Positions 47,325-56,018 of a stretch of DNA of 64,000 nucleotides are shown piece after piece. Made by a program: the position numbers and the translations under genes. Below the pieces are notes generated by a model. That model worked only from the letters and a program-made list of their open reading frames with translations, was not told the origin of the DNA and made no database searches. How positions within the stretch are numbered: position 1 is the stretch's first letter; every line of letters begins with the position of its first letter. Origin of the DNA: Geopseudomonas sagittaria (lineage in GTDB: Bacteria; Pseudomonadota; Gammaproteobacteria; Pseudomonadales; Pseudomonadaceae); the NCBI RefSeq assembly GCF_900115715.1, contig NZ_FOXM01000002.1, positions 365,175 to 429,174 on the forward strand, given 5' to 3'.

Positions 47325-48994
47325 CAGGCCGTGTAAAAACACCGGCAGTGGTGGATATGCGGATGTCGGGCTGTTTTCGCGGTCTCCCAGGGGCCACGTG
47401 AGCGCATGGAGTGTCGGACTGAGTCGGGCAGTTGGTTCGGGAGGATTTGGTTTCCGCGACGCCTCCGATGAGCCCAGAAGGCCACCAACGGGGCTTCAGG
47501 CCTTCATTGCCGTCATCAGTGCGTTGCTACCCAGCAGTTTCAGCACCCGTTTGAAGTTGTAGGCGAGCACATGCAGGCTCATCTCGGTACTCACCCGGTC
47601 GATCGTTCTGGTGAGGAAATGGGTAGCGCCCATCCAGGACTTCAGCGTGCCGAACGGGTGCTCGACCGTCTGACGGCGGATTCGCATCATCTCTGGCGCT
47701 TGATCCAGACGACTCTGCATCGCCTCGAGTACGGACTCATGCTCCCAGCGGCTCACTCGTCGCTCTGGGCTAGACGTGCAGTGCTCTTTCAGCGCGCAAC
47801 CTTGGCAATGCGAACTCCAGTAACGGTGCAGCTTCAGCCCTTTCTCGACGCTTGAGAAACGCTAGATCAGGCTTTGCCCAGCAGGGCATCGGTATTCGTT
47901 CTTTGCTGCGTTATAGATGAAATCACCTTTGCCAAAGCGGCCAGCCGCTGTCGCTCCTGAGGTCAGCGTCTTGGGTACGAAAACAGTGATTCCAGCTTCA
48001 TGGCACGCCAGGATTTCTTCGCCTTTGAAATACCCCCTGTCTGCGACCGCCGAGAGTTCCTCGACGCCCATGGCTTCTCGGGCTTGCTTGGCCATTGAAC
48101 TCAGTTGGTCTCGATCGACTCCGTCGTTCGTGACCTCATGCGTCACGATCAGGTGGTGCTTCGCGTAGACCGCCGCCTGCACGTTGTAGCCGACCATTCC
48201 GGTGCCACGCGTCTTCATCGAGCGGGCATCGGGATCGGTCAGGGAGATCTGTTTATCCGGTGTTTCGTTGAGCTGAACCTCGATTTCCTTGAGCTCCTGC
48301 ATCTTGGCTTTCAAGGTCGCGATCTTGTCGTGGAGGCGTTCGGCTTTGACCTGAGCAACGGCAGGTTCCTGACGATCTGCGGTATCGAGCGCCGTCAGGT
48401 AACGATTGATGCTGGACTCGATCTCCGCCATTCGCCGTTGAAGCTTGGCGCTGGTGAAATTGCGGTCGCGATTGTTGACCGCCTTGAACTTGCTGCCATC
48501 GATGGCCACAAGCGCTTCCGAGAACAGACCAAGCTGCTGGCACAGCACCACGAACTGCCGACAGACGCCGCGGATTGCCTTGCCGTTATCCTTGCGAAAA
48601 TTGGCGATGGTCTTGAAATCCGGCATCAGACGTCCGGTCAGCCACATCAACTCAACGTTGCGCTGAGCTTCGCGTTCGAGACGGCGACTGGACTGGATGC
48701 GATTGAGGTAGCCGTAGATGTAGATCTTCAGCAGGTCGGCAGGATGGTAGGCAGGTCTGCCGGTTTCCGCCGGAACGATACCGTCGAAGCCTAGTGCGCC
48801 AAGGTCGAGTTCATCGACGAAAACATCGACCACCCGCACCGGGTTGGTGTCCGCCACATAGTCATCCAGGCTCTCGGGAAGCAGCGTGCTTTGGCCTCGA
48901 TGCTCTCCCTGGATGAAACGCTTCATGGGCCGCCCCCGCTATGAAACCTGCCAGCAGCATAGCAAGGTCTCTGGCCACGTTTTTACACACTCTG
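47325..48994 (-). mobile_element. IS1182-family insertion sequence with GGCC target duplication
   Basis: 1,670 bp. Ends CAGGCCGTGTAAAAAC (47325-47340) and the complement of CAGAGTGTGTAAAAAC (48979-48994), with three mismatches in 16 bp. GGCC flanks both sides (47321-47324, 48995-48998), a plausible 4-bp target duplication. The ends and target repeat look recent although the transposase has a stop codon. Confidence 0.75.
47496..48926 (-). pseudogene. IS1182-family transposase with in-frame amber stop
   Basis: Reads KRFIQGEHRGQSTLLPESLD, GFDGIVPAETGRPAYHPADL, ALVAIDGSKFKAVNNRDRNF (DDE Asp), YNVQAAVYAKHHLIVTHEVT, AVADRGYFKGEEI (second Asp). The frame stops at TAG 47862-47864 after RCPAGQSLI, then resumes in the same frame with RFSSVEKGLKLHRYWSS and the C-terminal TVEHPFGTLKSWMGATHFLT (Glu), ending at 47496. 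A single codon change explains it. The catalytic Glu lies beyond the stop, so the product is likely inactive unless the stop is suppressed. Confidence 0.85.
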
Positions 48995-49058
48995 GGCCGA
49001 AAGAGGCCATCCTGCTCACGATTCAGCGACCGGACATACCGTTCTCTAGCCCCCTCAA

Positions 49059-49090
49059 AAAGTGACGATAAAATCCGTTATCGTCACTTT
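49059..49090. promoter_or_regulatory. Perfect 12-bp palindrome before the AbrB-like gene
   Basis: aaagtgacgata - 8 bp - tatcgtcacttt, followed about 80 bp later by an AbrB-like antitoxin start. A good candidate operator; antitoxins of this type usually bind palindromes upstream of themselves. The second half overlaps the start of a diverged repeat. Confidence 0.5.
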
Positions 49091-49165
49091 CTGGCAGACG
49101 GCTGCGAACTCCTGCGCCATAGGGGTTGTTGGCACCGGCTCGACGGCGCTTCCCCCCGCGGACAC
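49083..49165 (+). repeat. Diverged direct repeat, copy 1
   Basis: gtcactttctgg ... cctgcgcc ... gttgttggcaccggctcg ... ccccgcggacac. It matches 52415-52507 in the same orientation with about three quarters of bases shared; copy 2 has about 10 bp extra. A GC-rich stem-loop (ggcaccggctcgacggcgc) precedes the C-run. Function unknown. Confidence 0.55.
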
Positions 49166-49168
49166 CTC

Positions 49169-49434
49169 ATGCCCACCGCCGCCAAGGAGGCCCAGCTGCC
49201 CATCACCCTGCCGATCGAAGACAGGGACAACGAGCCTGCCGTGCGCCTGCCCGCCGACGTTGTGCAACGCCTCGACCTCCAGGTCGGGGATTCGCTGTAT
49301 CTGGTCGAAGCCTGGTCCTGTCGAAGACACCGCTGATCCCCAGCAGGGCCGATGCCCTGGCCGCCCAGTGGGAGCGCGAGCTCACCGAGGAGCAGGCCAA
49401 GTCCGCGCCGCCGGATTCGCCCAAGGACGAATGA
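49169..49434 (+). pseudogene. AbrB/MazE-like antitoxin, frameshifted
   Basis: ATG 49169 reads EAQLPITLPIEDRDNEPAVR and LPADVVQRLDLQVGDSLYLV, a SpoVT/AbrB swapped-hairpin DNA-binding pattern. The frame then breaks; the next frame continues GRSLVLSKTPLIPSRADALA and ends at 49434. The break is near 49305-49315. No toxin gene is seen downstream on the same strand. The palindrome at 49059 would suit autoregulation. Confidence 0.6.
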
Positions 49435-49499
49435 ACCGTATTTTGGCTTTCAAGCTGCCTTTTCGGGTTGGCTTGCGCTTTGCCACTCAGAACTAGGTA

Positions 49500-49574
49500 A
49501 TCCCTTCGAGGCACCAGTGGGTGCAGCACGCCATCGACATCAAGAAGGAGGATGCTGCGAGTTGGGTCGCTCAT
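49500..49574 (-). pseudogene. HAD-like gene fragment after the SNF2 gene
   Basis: The start overlaps the SNF2 stop by 4 bp (ATGA), then SDPTRSILLLDVDGVLHPLV shows the HAD nucleophile motif D-x-D-G-V. The similarity ends around 49497 and the rest of the frame reads unrelated DNA. Probably a truncated gene formerly in an operon with the helicase. Confidence 0.5.
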
Positions 49575-52282
49575 TTCTCGGCCGCATCCAAGGCGGATTT
49601 CAGTGCGATGATTGCCTGGTTAATCGTCGCCGTTTTTTCTGAGCTGCCCGTCACTTCCATGATTGCCTTCAGCGCCTCGTTTGCCTCGGCAGTAAGCCGC
49701 AGCATGACTCGCGCCCCGCCCGCCGCCTCAAGCGTCTTGATCGAATTTTTCGACCGCTCAGCGGCGCTAGGAGGTGCGCTGTCAACGTAGACCTTCGGTC
49801 GCCCGCGCAGGCGTTTTGCTGTTTTTATTATCGGCGCCCCGGACGCATCGTCAACGCGAGCCTTACGATCCAGGCGTTCCTGTTCAGGACTAGGATCAAT
49901 ACCAGGATGAATGTCGACCGAAGGGGCTTGTAGCAAGCGATTCAGCAAATCGGCTTGTACGCTACCGTGGACGATCTGCCCAGTTTCCTCGTCGAGCACC
50001 TCGTCGATGAGTGCCATTTTTTTGTTGATGAGGCTGCTCATTATCTCATCCAGGTTTTCGTTACCGAACACGGCGAGCGCCTGCATAATGTGGCAATTTT
50101 CCTTCTGTCCGACCCGATGGATGCGGTCCTCTGCTTGAAGAAGCGCGGCCGGCACCCAATCCAGCTCAACAAAAATTGTTGTGTCTGCCCGCGTCAAAGT
50201 GATCGCCTCGCCGGCAGCGTTAATGCCACCAATTACAACGTCGAGCTGGCCGGACTGGAAGGCTTCGACAATCTTCGCCCGATCTTTTTGCTGTGTCCTG
50301 CCGTCAATGATCGCTGCTCGGAGACGTTGCTTTGTCAACAGCGATTTAAGATCGTCGCTGACTTGGTGGTGTGCGCAGAAAACGACACAGCAGTCTTTGT
50401 TCTCGATGACATCTAGAACAAGATCGACAACCCCCCCGCCATGCACTTTTGCAAGAGCTAAGGCTGTGCGGGCTTTCTCGATACCGCCTTGCGCGATTTG
50501 TCGCGCTTCCGCCTCTGACTTTCCGTCCTTCAACGCGTTAGCGTGGCTGGTTCTCGCAACGTTGAGGGCCTCGACGTAATTCTCCATGTGATCTGGATCG
50601 AGGTCGTCGATGGGTATCGTTTGGCGAGTTTTGGCCGGCAGATCAGGCAGCACCTCCTTTTTCGTGCGGCGAATCATGAAGTAGCTCAAGTATTCTTTAA
50701 CGTCTTGTATGCCGTAGTTCTTCTCATTACTGAGCGTTTTTGCCGCTTCGGCATCGAGCAGGCTCAACAGGGCTGCCGCTTCGTGTTGATTGTTGCGTAG
50801 AGGCGTACCGGTCAGCATCAGCAGCTTATTTTCGATGACCAGTTGCTGGATCGCCTTCGTGCGCTTTGCCACCCTGTTTTTAACGCGATGCGCCTCGTCC
50901 AGGATCACCAGCATCGGGCCTGCTGCCAGCAATGCCTGCAAAAGCTCGCCACGAAGGCGGCGCATTATTTTTCCCCAGGCCGCCTGGCGTTTACTGTTGA
51001 AAGCAGGAATTTTGTTCAATGGGACGCTTATAGGGAGCTTGAGCGGGTACTCGGCGCCCGGATTTTCCTTCTCGAACTCCTCCAGAATTTCCGGATAGAC
51101 GTCCCGGAAAGCCTGCTTCTCATACTCGTCTTCCAGTCGCCAGGTCTCCGTTCGTGTAGCGATCAGGTCATACGTCACAATGTGCCAGCGCGCAGCCATA
51201 TCCACCGCGTCAAGTTGGCTGGTGACGTGCTGAACAGCCCCGCTGCCGCCCCATCCGCCGATTTCCTTGTCCCAGACGTATCGTGCGTTTGCCGGGCAAA
51301 TGACCAGGACCCTGGTGGCTTTAGTCGCCTCGGCGGCGGCGATGGCTTGCACGGTCTTGCCGATGCCCATCTCGTCTCCGATCAGGGCACGCATGCTGCG
51401 TGAAGCGGCGAAACGCGCCCCTTCTTTTTGATATGCATGCAGTAAATAGCCATTTGGCGCTGGCGACTCCCAGCCATGCACGAGACTCACATCGAACGAG
51501 GCCGCCGCTGAATCCAGATCTGGCGAGGGATCATCGCCTTCCCATTCGATTCCGCAATTTTGAAACTTCTCTTTGAGTGCTGCCCATTTCTTGCGGGTAG
51601 TGTGAAGCTTTCCATCCCAGCCAATCACAACACGTCGGCCGTCGACTTTCTTGTATTGCTGAGGCGGAGCGGCGAGATAGTGCAGCGGGTTGGACAGATC
51701 GCACGAAACCTCGACCGGCCACCCACTTTCTTTGACTTGCGCCTTACTGCCGACCGCGAAGTCCCACTGTAATGCCAGCCTGTCATCGCAGACCGCGCCC
51801 TGCTGAGTCAAAGACGCGACAAGAGTGTCCAGCTCATCCGCTTTTCCGACCAGCACACCAACACTTTTTTTGCCGTCTTTTACGAGATAGGCACTGCCCG
51901 AGCCAGCAAACGACGTGAACCACGACAAAGGCAACGGCAGCAGGCAAGCCTCCAGCTCATCGTTAAGACGGATACGCGAAAAAGCCACGCCGGCGAGTGG
52001 CAGGAAGGGCGCGCCGGGGAGCCCAATGATCGGCCAGTCAGGATTCCGCTTGATGATGATTTCGAGTACAGCATCGGCTGCGGCTGGACTTTTGAACGTC
52101 CAGCCCACGCCATTCCAGCCGTCACTGCGCTTTTTTACGATCCCGTACAGCGAGTCGTCCTGCGTGCCGTATTTCCAGCGGATGGTCTGGATCTTGTTTC
52201 CGGGGTCAAGTGTGAGCTTGACGTGCTCGGGTTCAAAGCGATCACGGAAATCTCCGAGGCTAGCCCTGGTCACCGTCCTCAT
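49571..52282 (-). CDS. SNF2-family helicase/ATPase with a ribbon-helix-helix-like tail
   Basis: 903 residues. The N-terminal ~270 are novel to me. The SNF2 core has Walker A RALIGDEMGIGKTVQAIAAA (about 295-315), DEAH box VILDEAHRVKNRVAKRTK, motif III LMLTGTPLRNNQHEAA, and C-terminal motifs IDGRTQQKDRAKIVEAFQSG and QAEDRIHRVGQKENCHIM. It resembles SMARCAL1/HARP-type annealing helicases in its short DEAH lobe. The C-terminal ~60 residues, ARVMLRLTAEANEALKAIME, look like a ribbon-helix-helix DNA-binding segment. ATG 52282 follows ggaagg. An operon with the HAD fragment and low-GC flanks indicate acquired DNA. Confidence 0.85.
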   Translation of the reverse strand: MRTVTRASLGDFRDRFEPEHVKLTLDPGNKIQTIRWKYGTQDDSLYGIVKKRSDGWNGVGWTFKSPAAADAVLEIIIKRNPDWPIIGLPGAPFLPLAGVAFSRIRLNDELEACLLPLPLSWFTSFAGSGSAYLVKDGKKSVGVLVGKADELDTLVASLTQQGAVCDDRLALQWDFAVGSKAQVKESGWPVEVSCDLSNPLHYLAAPPQQYKKVDGRRVVIGWDGKLHTTRKKWAALKEKFQNCGIEWEGDDPSPDLDSAAASFDVSLVHGWESPAPNGYLLHAYQKEGARFAASRSMRALIGDEMGIGKTVQAIAAAEATKATRVLVICPANARYVWDKEIGGWGGSGAVQHVTSQLDAVDMAARWHIVTYDLIATRTETWRLEDEYEKQAFRDVYPEILEEFEKENPGAEYPLKLPISVPLNKIPAFNSKRQAAWGKIMRRLRGELLQALLAAGPMLVILDEAHRVKNRVAKRTKAIQQLVIENKLLMLTGTPLRNNQHEAAALLSLLDAEAAKTLSNEKNYGIQDVKEYLSYFMIRRTKKEVLPDLPAKTRQTIPIDDLDPDHMENYVEALNVARTSHANALKDGKSEAEARQIAQGGIEKARTALALAKVHGGGVVDLVLDVIENKDCCVVFCAHHQVSDDLKSLLTKQRLRAAIIDGRTQQKDRAKIVEAFQSGQLDVVIGGINAAGEAITLTRADTTIFVELDWVPAALLQAEDRIHRVGQKENCHIMQALAVFGNENLDEIMSSLINKKMALIDEVLDEETGQIVHGSVQADLLNRLLQAPSVDIHPGIDPSPEQERLDRKARVDDASGAPIIKTAKRLRGRPKVYVDSAPPSAAERSKNSIKTLEAAGGARVMLRLTAEANEALKAIMEVTGSSEKTATINQAIIALKSALDAAEK

Positions 52283-52687
52283 TACCTTCCCTCACTAATT
52301 TAAGGCGTATGCACACTATAAAGACAGAGGCATATTGCGCCAATTATTTTTTGTGCATGCACTCTTTAAATAAGGCTTTCCAAGCGCGGGCTAGCGTCGC
52401 CCAGCTTTACTAACGTCACTTTCTGGCCGGCGGCCGTTTCGCTACCCTGAACGCCTGCGTCGTGGGACTTGTTGGTGCCGGCTCGCCGGTGCCCTCCCCG
52501 CGGACACTCCTCCTCATCAACTGCCGAGGATTCCTCGTTTGTTGCTACAGCCGGCGATCGGCTCTTGGTTTACCAATGCGAATTTTCGCAAGCCGGCGCT
52601 TTCAACCGCTCCAGAGCCTGATCAAGCTGACCGCTTTTGGCCGATAGCAGCCTCTTCTGACCAACAGCAGTCGATCAGGCTGTGTGG
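52283..52687. other. Intergenic region before the SNF2 gene
   Basis: About 400 bp. Bases 52283-52375 are AT-rich (tataaagacag, caattattttttgtgc) and probably hold the SNF2 promoter on the minus strand. Bases 52415-52507 are the second copy of the diverged direct repeat. The rest contains a ttttggccgatagcagcc stretch also found in part near 47312, and no gene. Confidence 0.5.
52415..52507 (+). repeat. Diverged direct repeat, copy 2
   Basis: gtcactttctggccggcggcc ... cctgcgtcgtgggacttgttggtgccggctcgccggtgcc ... ccccgcggacac, the partner of 49083-49165. The two copies bracket the SNF2 gene and its fragmentary neighbours in direct orientation. Confidence 0.55.
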
Positions 52688-53947
52688 TTAGGTCACACGG
52701 CGCAACTCGCTCCAGCGGCTCACGTAGCCAGGCGATTTGAGCTCCTGACGCATCCCCCAGCCCGGCGTCGCCGGCACCCGGGCGAGGTGAATGGTGCCGC
52801 GGCCCATGCGCGCGTTGATGCGGTCAAGGGTGGCCATCAGAGCCTCGCTGCCAGGCCTTGGTGGTGGGGCAAACAGGTCGCCCTGGATCTGACCGGGGCT
52901 GGCGAATTCCATCAGCACCACCCCGGCCTTCTGGTAGCGGTAGCCGGGGACGTAAATCGAGGCGAGCCCGGCCAAGGCGGCCTGCACCAGGTCTCGGGTG
53001 TCGTGGGTGGGGCAGGCCAGTGGCACGCTCGCCGTTCGGCCATAGTGCGGTTCGTGGGGGTTGAAGACGCCGGTGCGGATGTAGACCTGCAGCAGCCGGC
53101 AGTAGTCGCCCTGGGCACGCAGTTTTTCCGCCGCCCTGCTCGTGTAGCTGGCCACCGCTTCGCGCAGGTCATCGAGGTCGGTGACCCGTTCGCTGAAGCT
53201 GCGGCTGCAGGCGATCATCTGCTTGGGCTCAGCGCTTTCGCCCAAGGCTAGGCAGCTCTCGCCGCGCAGCTCGCGCACGGTTTTCTCGACGATGATGCTG
53301 AAGGCTTTCCGGATGAATGCCGGGTCCTGCCGGGACAGATCCCAGGCGGTGGCCACGTTCATCGCCTCGAGCTTCGCGGACAGCTTGCGACCGATCCCCC
53401 ACACCTCGCTGACCGGCGCGAGGCGCAGCAGTTTCTCCTGGCGGGGCGGATCGGAGAGGTCGACCACGCCGCTGCGGGTGTGCTTCTTGGCGCACCAGTT
53501 GGCCAGCTTGGCGAGGGTCTTGGTCGGCGCGATGCCGACGCCGACCGGGATGCCGGTCAGGCGCTGGACATCGGCTTTCACCCGGCGTCCGAAGACTGGA
53601 AGTGGCTCGCGCAGGCCGGTGATGTCGAGGAAGGCCTCGTCAATGCTGTAGAGCTCGATGCGCGGCGCCAGGTCGCGCAGCACGCTCATCACGCGCGCCG
53701 AGAGGTTGCCGTAGAGGGCGTAGTTGGAGCTGAATACCTCGATGCCGTGCAGGGCGATCAGATCGCGCAGCTTGAAGTAGGGCTCGCCCATGGCGATGCC
53801 CAGCTCATTGGCCTCATTGCTGCGGCTCACCACGCAGCCGTCGTTGTTGCTGAGCACCACCACCGGCAGGCCGCGCAGGTCAGGGCGGAATAACAGCTCG
53901 CAGCTCACGTAGAAAGAATTGCAGTCGACCAGGGCGAAGGTGGGCAT
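52688..53947 (-). CDS. umuC: DNA polymerase V catalytic subunit UmuC
   Basis: 419 residues, Y-family polymerase. TFALVDCNSFYVSCELLFRP holds the first metal Asp and steric-gate region, LYSIDEAFLDITGL the catalytic S-I-D-E-A, IPVGVGIAPTKTLAKLANWC the fingers/palm, and APVSEVWGIGRKLSAKLEAM the thumb helix-hairpin-helix. The C-terminus ends in a little-finger domain and YVSRWSELRRVT. It performs error-prone translesion synthesis after UmuD' activation. One base separates it from umuD, and a single SOS box precedes both. Confidence 0.96.
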   Translation of the reverse strand: MPTFALVDCNSFYVSCELLFRPDLRGLPVVVLSNNDGCVVSRSNEANELGIAMGEPYFKLRDLIALHGIEVFSSNYALYGNLSARVMSVLRDLAPRIELYSIDEAFLDITGLREPLPVFGRRVKADVQRLTGIPVGVGIAPTKTLAKLANWCAKKHTRSGVVDLSDPPRQEKLLRLAPVSEVWGIGRKLSAKLEAMNVATAWDLSRQDPAFIRKAFSIIVEKTVRELRGESCLALGESAEPKQMIACSRSFSERVTDLDDLREAVASYTSRAAEKLRAQGDYCRLLQVYIRTGVFNPHEPHYGRTASVPLACPTHDTRDLVQAALAGLASIYVPGYRYQKAGVVLMEFASPGQIQGDLFAPPPRPGSEALMATLDRINARMGRGTIHLARVPATPGWGMRQELKSPGYVSRWSELRRVT

Positions 53948-53948
53948 G

Positions 53949-54377
53949 TCAGCAGGCCAGTCGGCGCACGGCGGCGACCACCACGCCGAACACCTCCAGT
54001 TCCTCGCCCGGGGCGAAGCGGATGTCCGGGTAGCTCGGGTTCTCGGCGCGCAGAACGGGCTGTCCGGCATCGGCTTCGAGGCGCTTGCAGGTGAAATCGC
54101 CGCGCACGGTGGCCACCACGATCATGCCGGCGCGCGGCTCGATGGAGCGGTCCACCACCAGCACGTCGCCGTCGAAGATGCCGGCGCCCTGCATGCTGTC
54201 GCCGGAGGCGCGCAGCAGGTAGGTGGCGGCGGGGTGCCGGATGCACAGCTCGTCCAGGGACAGCGTGGCTTCGATGTGGTCTTCGGCCGGGGAAGGGAAG
54301 CCGGCGGCGACCGGGTTTGAGAACAGGGGCACCTGCTGAACGGACGCCCGGAGCGGGCCAAGCAGTGTCAGACTCAT
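53949..54377 (-). CDS. umuD: UmuD / LexA-like auto-protease
   Basis: 142 residues. VPLFSNPVAAGFPSPAEDHI carries the A-G cleavage site near residues 24-25. The serine protease part has Ser in YLLRASGDSMQGAGIFDGDV and Lys in IVVATVRGDFTCKRLEADAG. RecA-bound ssDNA triggers self-cleavage to UmuD', which joins UmuC in Pol V. Start at 54377, 19 bp from a consensus SOS box. Confidence 0.95.
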   Translation of the reverse strand: MSLTLLGPLRASVQQVPLFSNPVAAGFPSPAEDHIEATLSLDELCIRHPAATYLLRASGDSMQGAGIFDGDVLVVDRSIEPRAGMIVVATVRGDFTCKRLEADAGQPVLRAENPSYPDIRFAPGEELEVFGVVVAAVRRLAC

Positions 54378-54395
54378 GATTGCGGGCTCTATATG

Positions 54396-54411
54396 CTGTA
54401 TTAATATACAG
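54396..54411. promoter_or_regulatory. lexA_box: LexA box (CTGTATTAATATACAG)
   Basis: Consensus CTGT-N8-ACAG with AT-rich centre. It lies 19 bp upstream of umuD (minus) and 50 bp upstream of the SOS-associated gene starting at 54461 (plus), so both divergent genes are likely LexA-controlled. Confidence 0.92.
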
Positions 54412-54460
54412 TAATTCAGCGCCGCCAATGCGGCAACCTGGCTGCGATGGGAGGTGCGAG

Positions 54461-54715
54461 ATGTGCGGAGGTGTCGAGGTGGCGGGCCGCTACACGGAGA
54501 GCGGCAAGCCGGTGAGGGTCTACTTCCCCAATCCGAAGGCGGCCCTGCCGGTGCTGCAGGCCGACGGTTCGGTGGAGTGGCTACCCTGGGGGCGGCGCCA
54601 GGAGCAGGAGGGGCATCTGCCCGCGACCGGCTGGCGCGGGTGGACTCGATCAGTGCGGGCAAGTGGGCGCGCTTCCACCCTCTGGAGGTGCGAATCGTGG
54701 CGGAGCGGTTCATGG
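54461..54715 (+). pseudogene. SOS-associated gene (SRAP/YedK-like), left part, interrupted
   Basis: ATG 54461 reads MCGGVEVAGRYTES, VRVYFPNPKAALPVLQADG and VEWLPWGRRQEQEGHL, a short MCG-starting family close to SRAP/HMCES peptidases seen next to SOS genes in Pseudomonas. A one-base deletion after ATGW (near 54641) shifts the frame; the next frame continues RVDSISAGKWARFHPLEVRI and VAERFM, where the Tn554-like element begins. The rest (EKDPAGVSHWFDL) resumes at 63955. It is thus broken twice. Confidence 0.75.
54709..54715 (+). repeat. Left target/core copy of the transposon (TTCATGG)
   Basis: TTCATGG at 54709-54715 and again at 63955-63961 flank the Tn554-like element. Joining them restores ...R-F-M-E-K-D... 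in the interrupted gene, so this is the target core used by the recombinases. Confidence 0.85.
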
Positions 54716-54740
54716 TCTGGAGCGTTGTAATCGTTACATT
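54716..54740 (+). repeat. Left terminal inverted repeat
   Basis: TCTGGAGCGTTGTAATCGTT and on to 54740. It pairs with 63928-63953 read in reverse: the first 8 bp are identical, then TTG, AA, GTTA and ATT are shared around one gap and a few mismatches. Confidence 0.75.
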
Positions 54741-54869
54741 CCCGCTATGTTCGAAGCACGCCCTTACGAACTCATAGTCCTGAGGATGTGCTGAGGGGCA
54801 GTTAATGGCCCTAACTCTGTGAGAGCAGACAAAGGGATTGGGTGTCTGGTCAGTGCAGGGGAATTGCAG

Positions 54870-56018
54870 ATGGAGCTTGTTTGGGCTACTGAGGATTTTG
54901 TGATCGCAGGGCAACCCTATCCGGGGTTCCCGATTCTGCTTTGGGACTCGATGGAAAGCTGCGGCCCGGCCAACCTGTTCCTTCGTCACTACCTATTGCG
55001 TGGCCACATTGGCTCAAAGCGATCCTGGCCCAGCACAGGTCGAGCGCTGTACGACTTTTTCAGCTTCCTCCAGGCCCATGAGCTGGACTGGCGCGACGTT
55101 GATCGTGGTGAGGCCAAGAGCCTTGTGGCGGCCTATCGGGACTACTGCCTGGTGGCGTGCGAACTGGCACCGAACACCACTCGCCAGCGCCTGCATTACA
55201 TCTGCAAGTTCTACGAGTTCGCGCTGAGCCAGGGGTGGGTGCAGCGCCCGCCCTTCGCCTATGAAGAACGCAGCGTGAAGTGCGAAACAGGCGTCCTTGC
55301 CCATGTCGATGCCAGTGGTGGCAAGGCCATGGCAAACGATGTGATGCCGCGTAGCCACAAGGCCCTGCCCAAGTTCCTGAGTATGGCCGAGATCAAGGCG
55401 CTCCTCGCCGCAGCGGAGAACCCCCATCACCGGATTATGATGCGCCTGGCACTGCATACGGGTCTGCGCCGCGAGGAAATCGCCGCCTTCCCGCTGGCCT
55501 ATGTCTTCGACCCGGATAGGGCGAGAAGAACCGAACGGAACCTCCGCATTCAGCTCGATCCGTTCGACGGCAGCGGCATGGTGACCAAGGGCAGCAAACC
55601 GCGAGATATTTATGTCAGCCGCCAGCTCATGGCCGAACTCTACCGCTATGTGTCGAAGGTGCGCGGCGAGCGTGCTTCGCTGAGCAAGACGCCACAAAGG
55701 GCGCTGTGCCTCAACCGGTTCGGGGAGCCCTATGGCGAGGACGGCAAGAGCCTCAACCGGATCATCCGCGACGCCGGCAAGCGGGCCGGAATCAAGGCCC
55801 ATGCGCACAAGCTCCGGCATACCTATGCCACCCATACCTTGGTCAGCCTTCAGCGCAACCCTTCGAGCGGGCTGGAGCCCCTGGTGTTCGTTCAGCGGCA
55901 ACTCGGCCACAGCTCGATTCAGACGACCATGGCTTACCTGCATCTGGTCAACGAAATGGCCGACGAGGCGGTGCTGGCCTATGACGACGAGTTGAACGCA
56001 CTGGCGGGCGCGGCCTGA
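54870..56018 (+). CDS. Tyrosine recombinase A of the Tn554-like trio
   Basis: 382 residues from ATG 54870 (aggggaa upstream; GTG 54819 lacks a ribosome site). Catalytic set intact: Arg in LALHTGLRREEIAAF (about 197), H-x-x-R in HAHKLRHTYATH (about 313) and Tyr in LGHSSIQTTMAYLHLV. An N-terminal SAM-like DNA-binding region spans about 20-120. It corresponds to TnpA of Tn554. It overlaps the second recombinase by 1 bp. Confidence 0.9.
   Translation: MELVWATEDFVIAGQPYPGFPILLWDSMESCGPANLFLRHYLLRGHIGSKRSWPSTGRALYDFFSFLQAHELDWRDVDRGEAKSLVAAYRDYCLVACELAPNTTRQRLHYICKFYEFALSQGWVQRPPFAYEERSVKCETGVLAHVDASGGKAMANDVMPRSHKALPKFLSMAEIKALLAAAENPHHRIMMRLALHTGLRREEIAAFPLAYVFDPDRARRTERNLRIQLDPFDGSGMVTKGSKPRDIYVSRQLMAELYRYVSKVRGERASLSKTPQRALCLNRFGEPYGEDGKSLNRIIRDAGKRAGIKAHAHKLRHTYATHTLVSLQRNPSSGLEPLVFVQRQLGHSSIQTTMAYLHLVNEMADEAVLAYDDELNALAGAA

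Noticed and set aside
49083..49165. Integron attC site
   Set aside because: The repeat lacks the conserved GTTRRRY core and paired R/L boxes, so it is kept as an unknown repeat.
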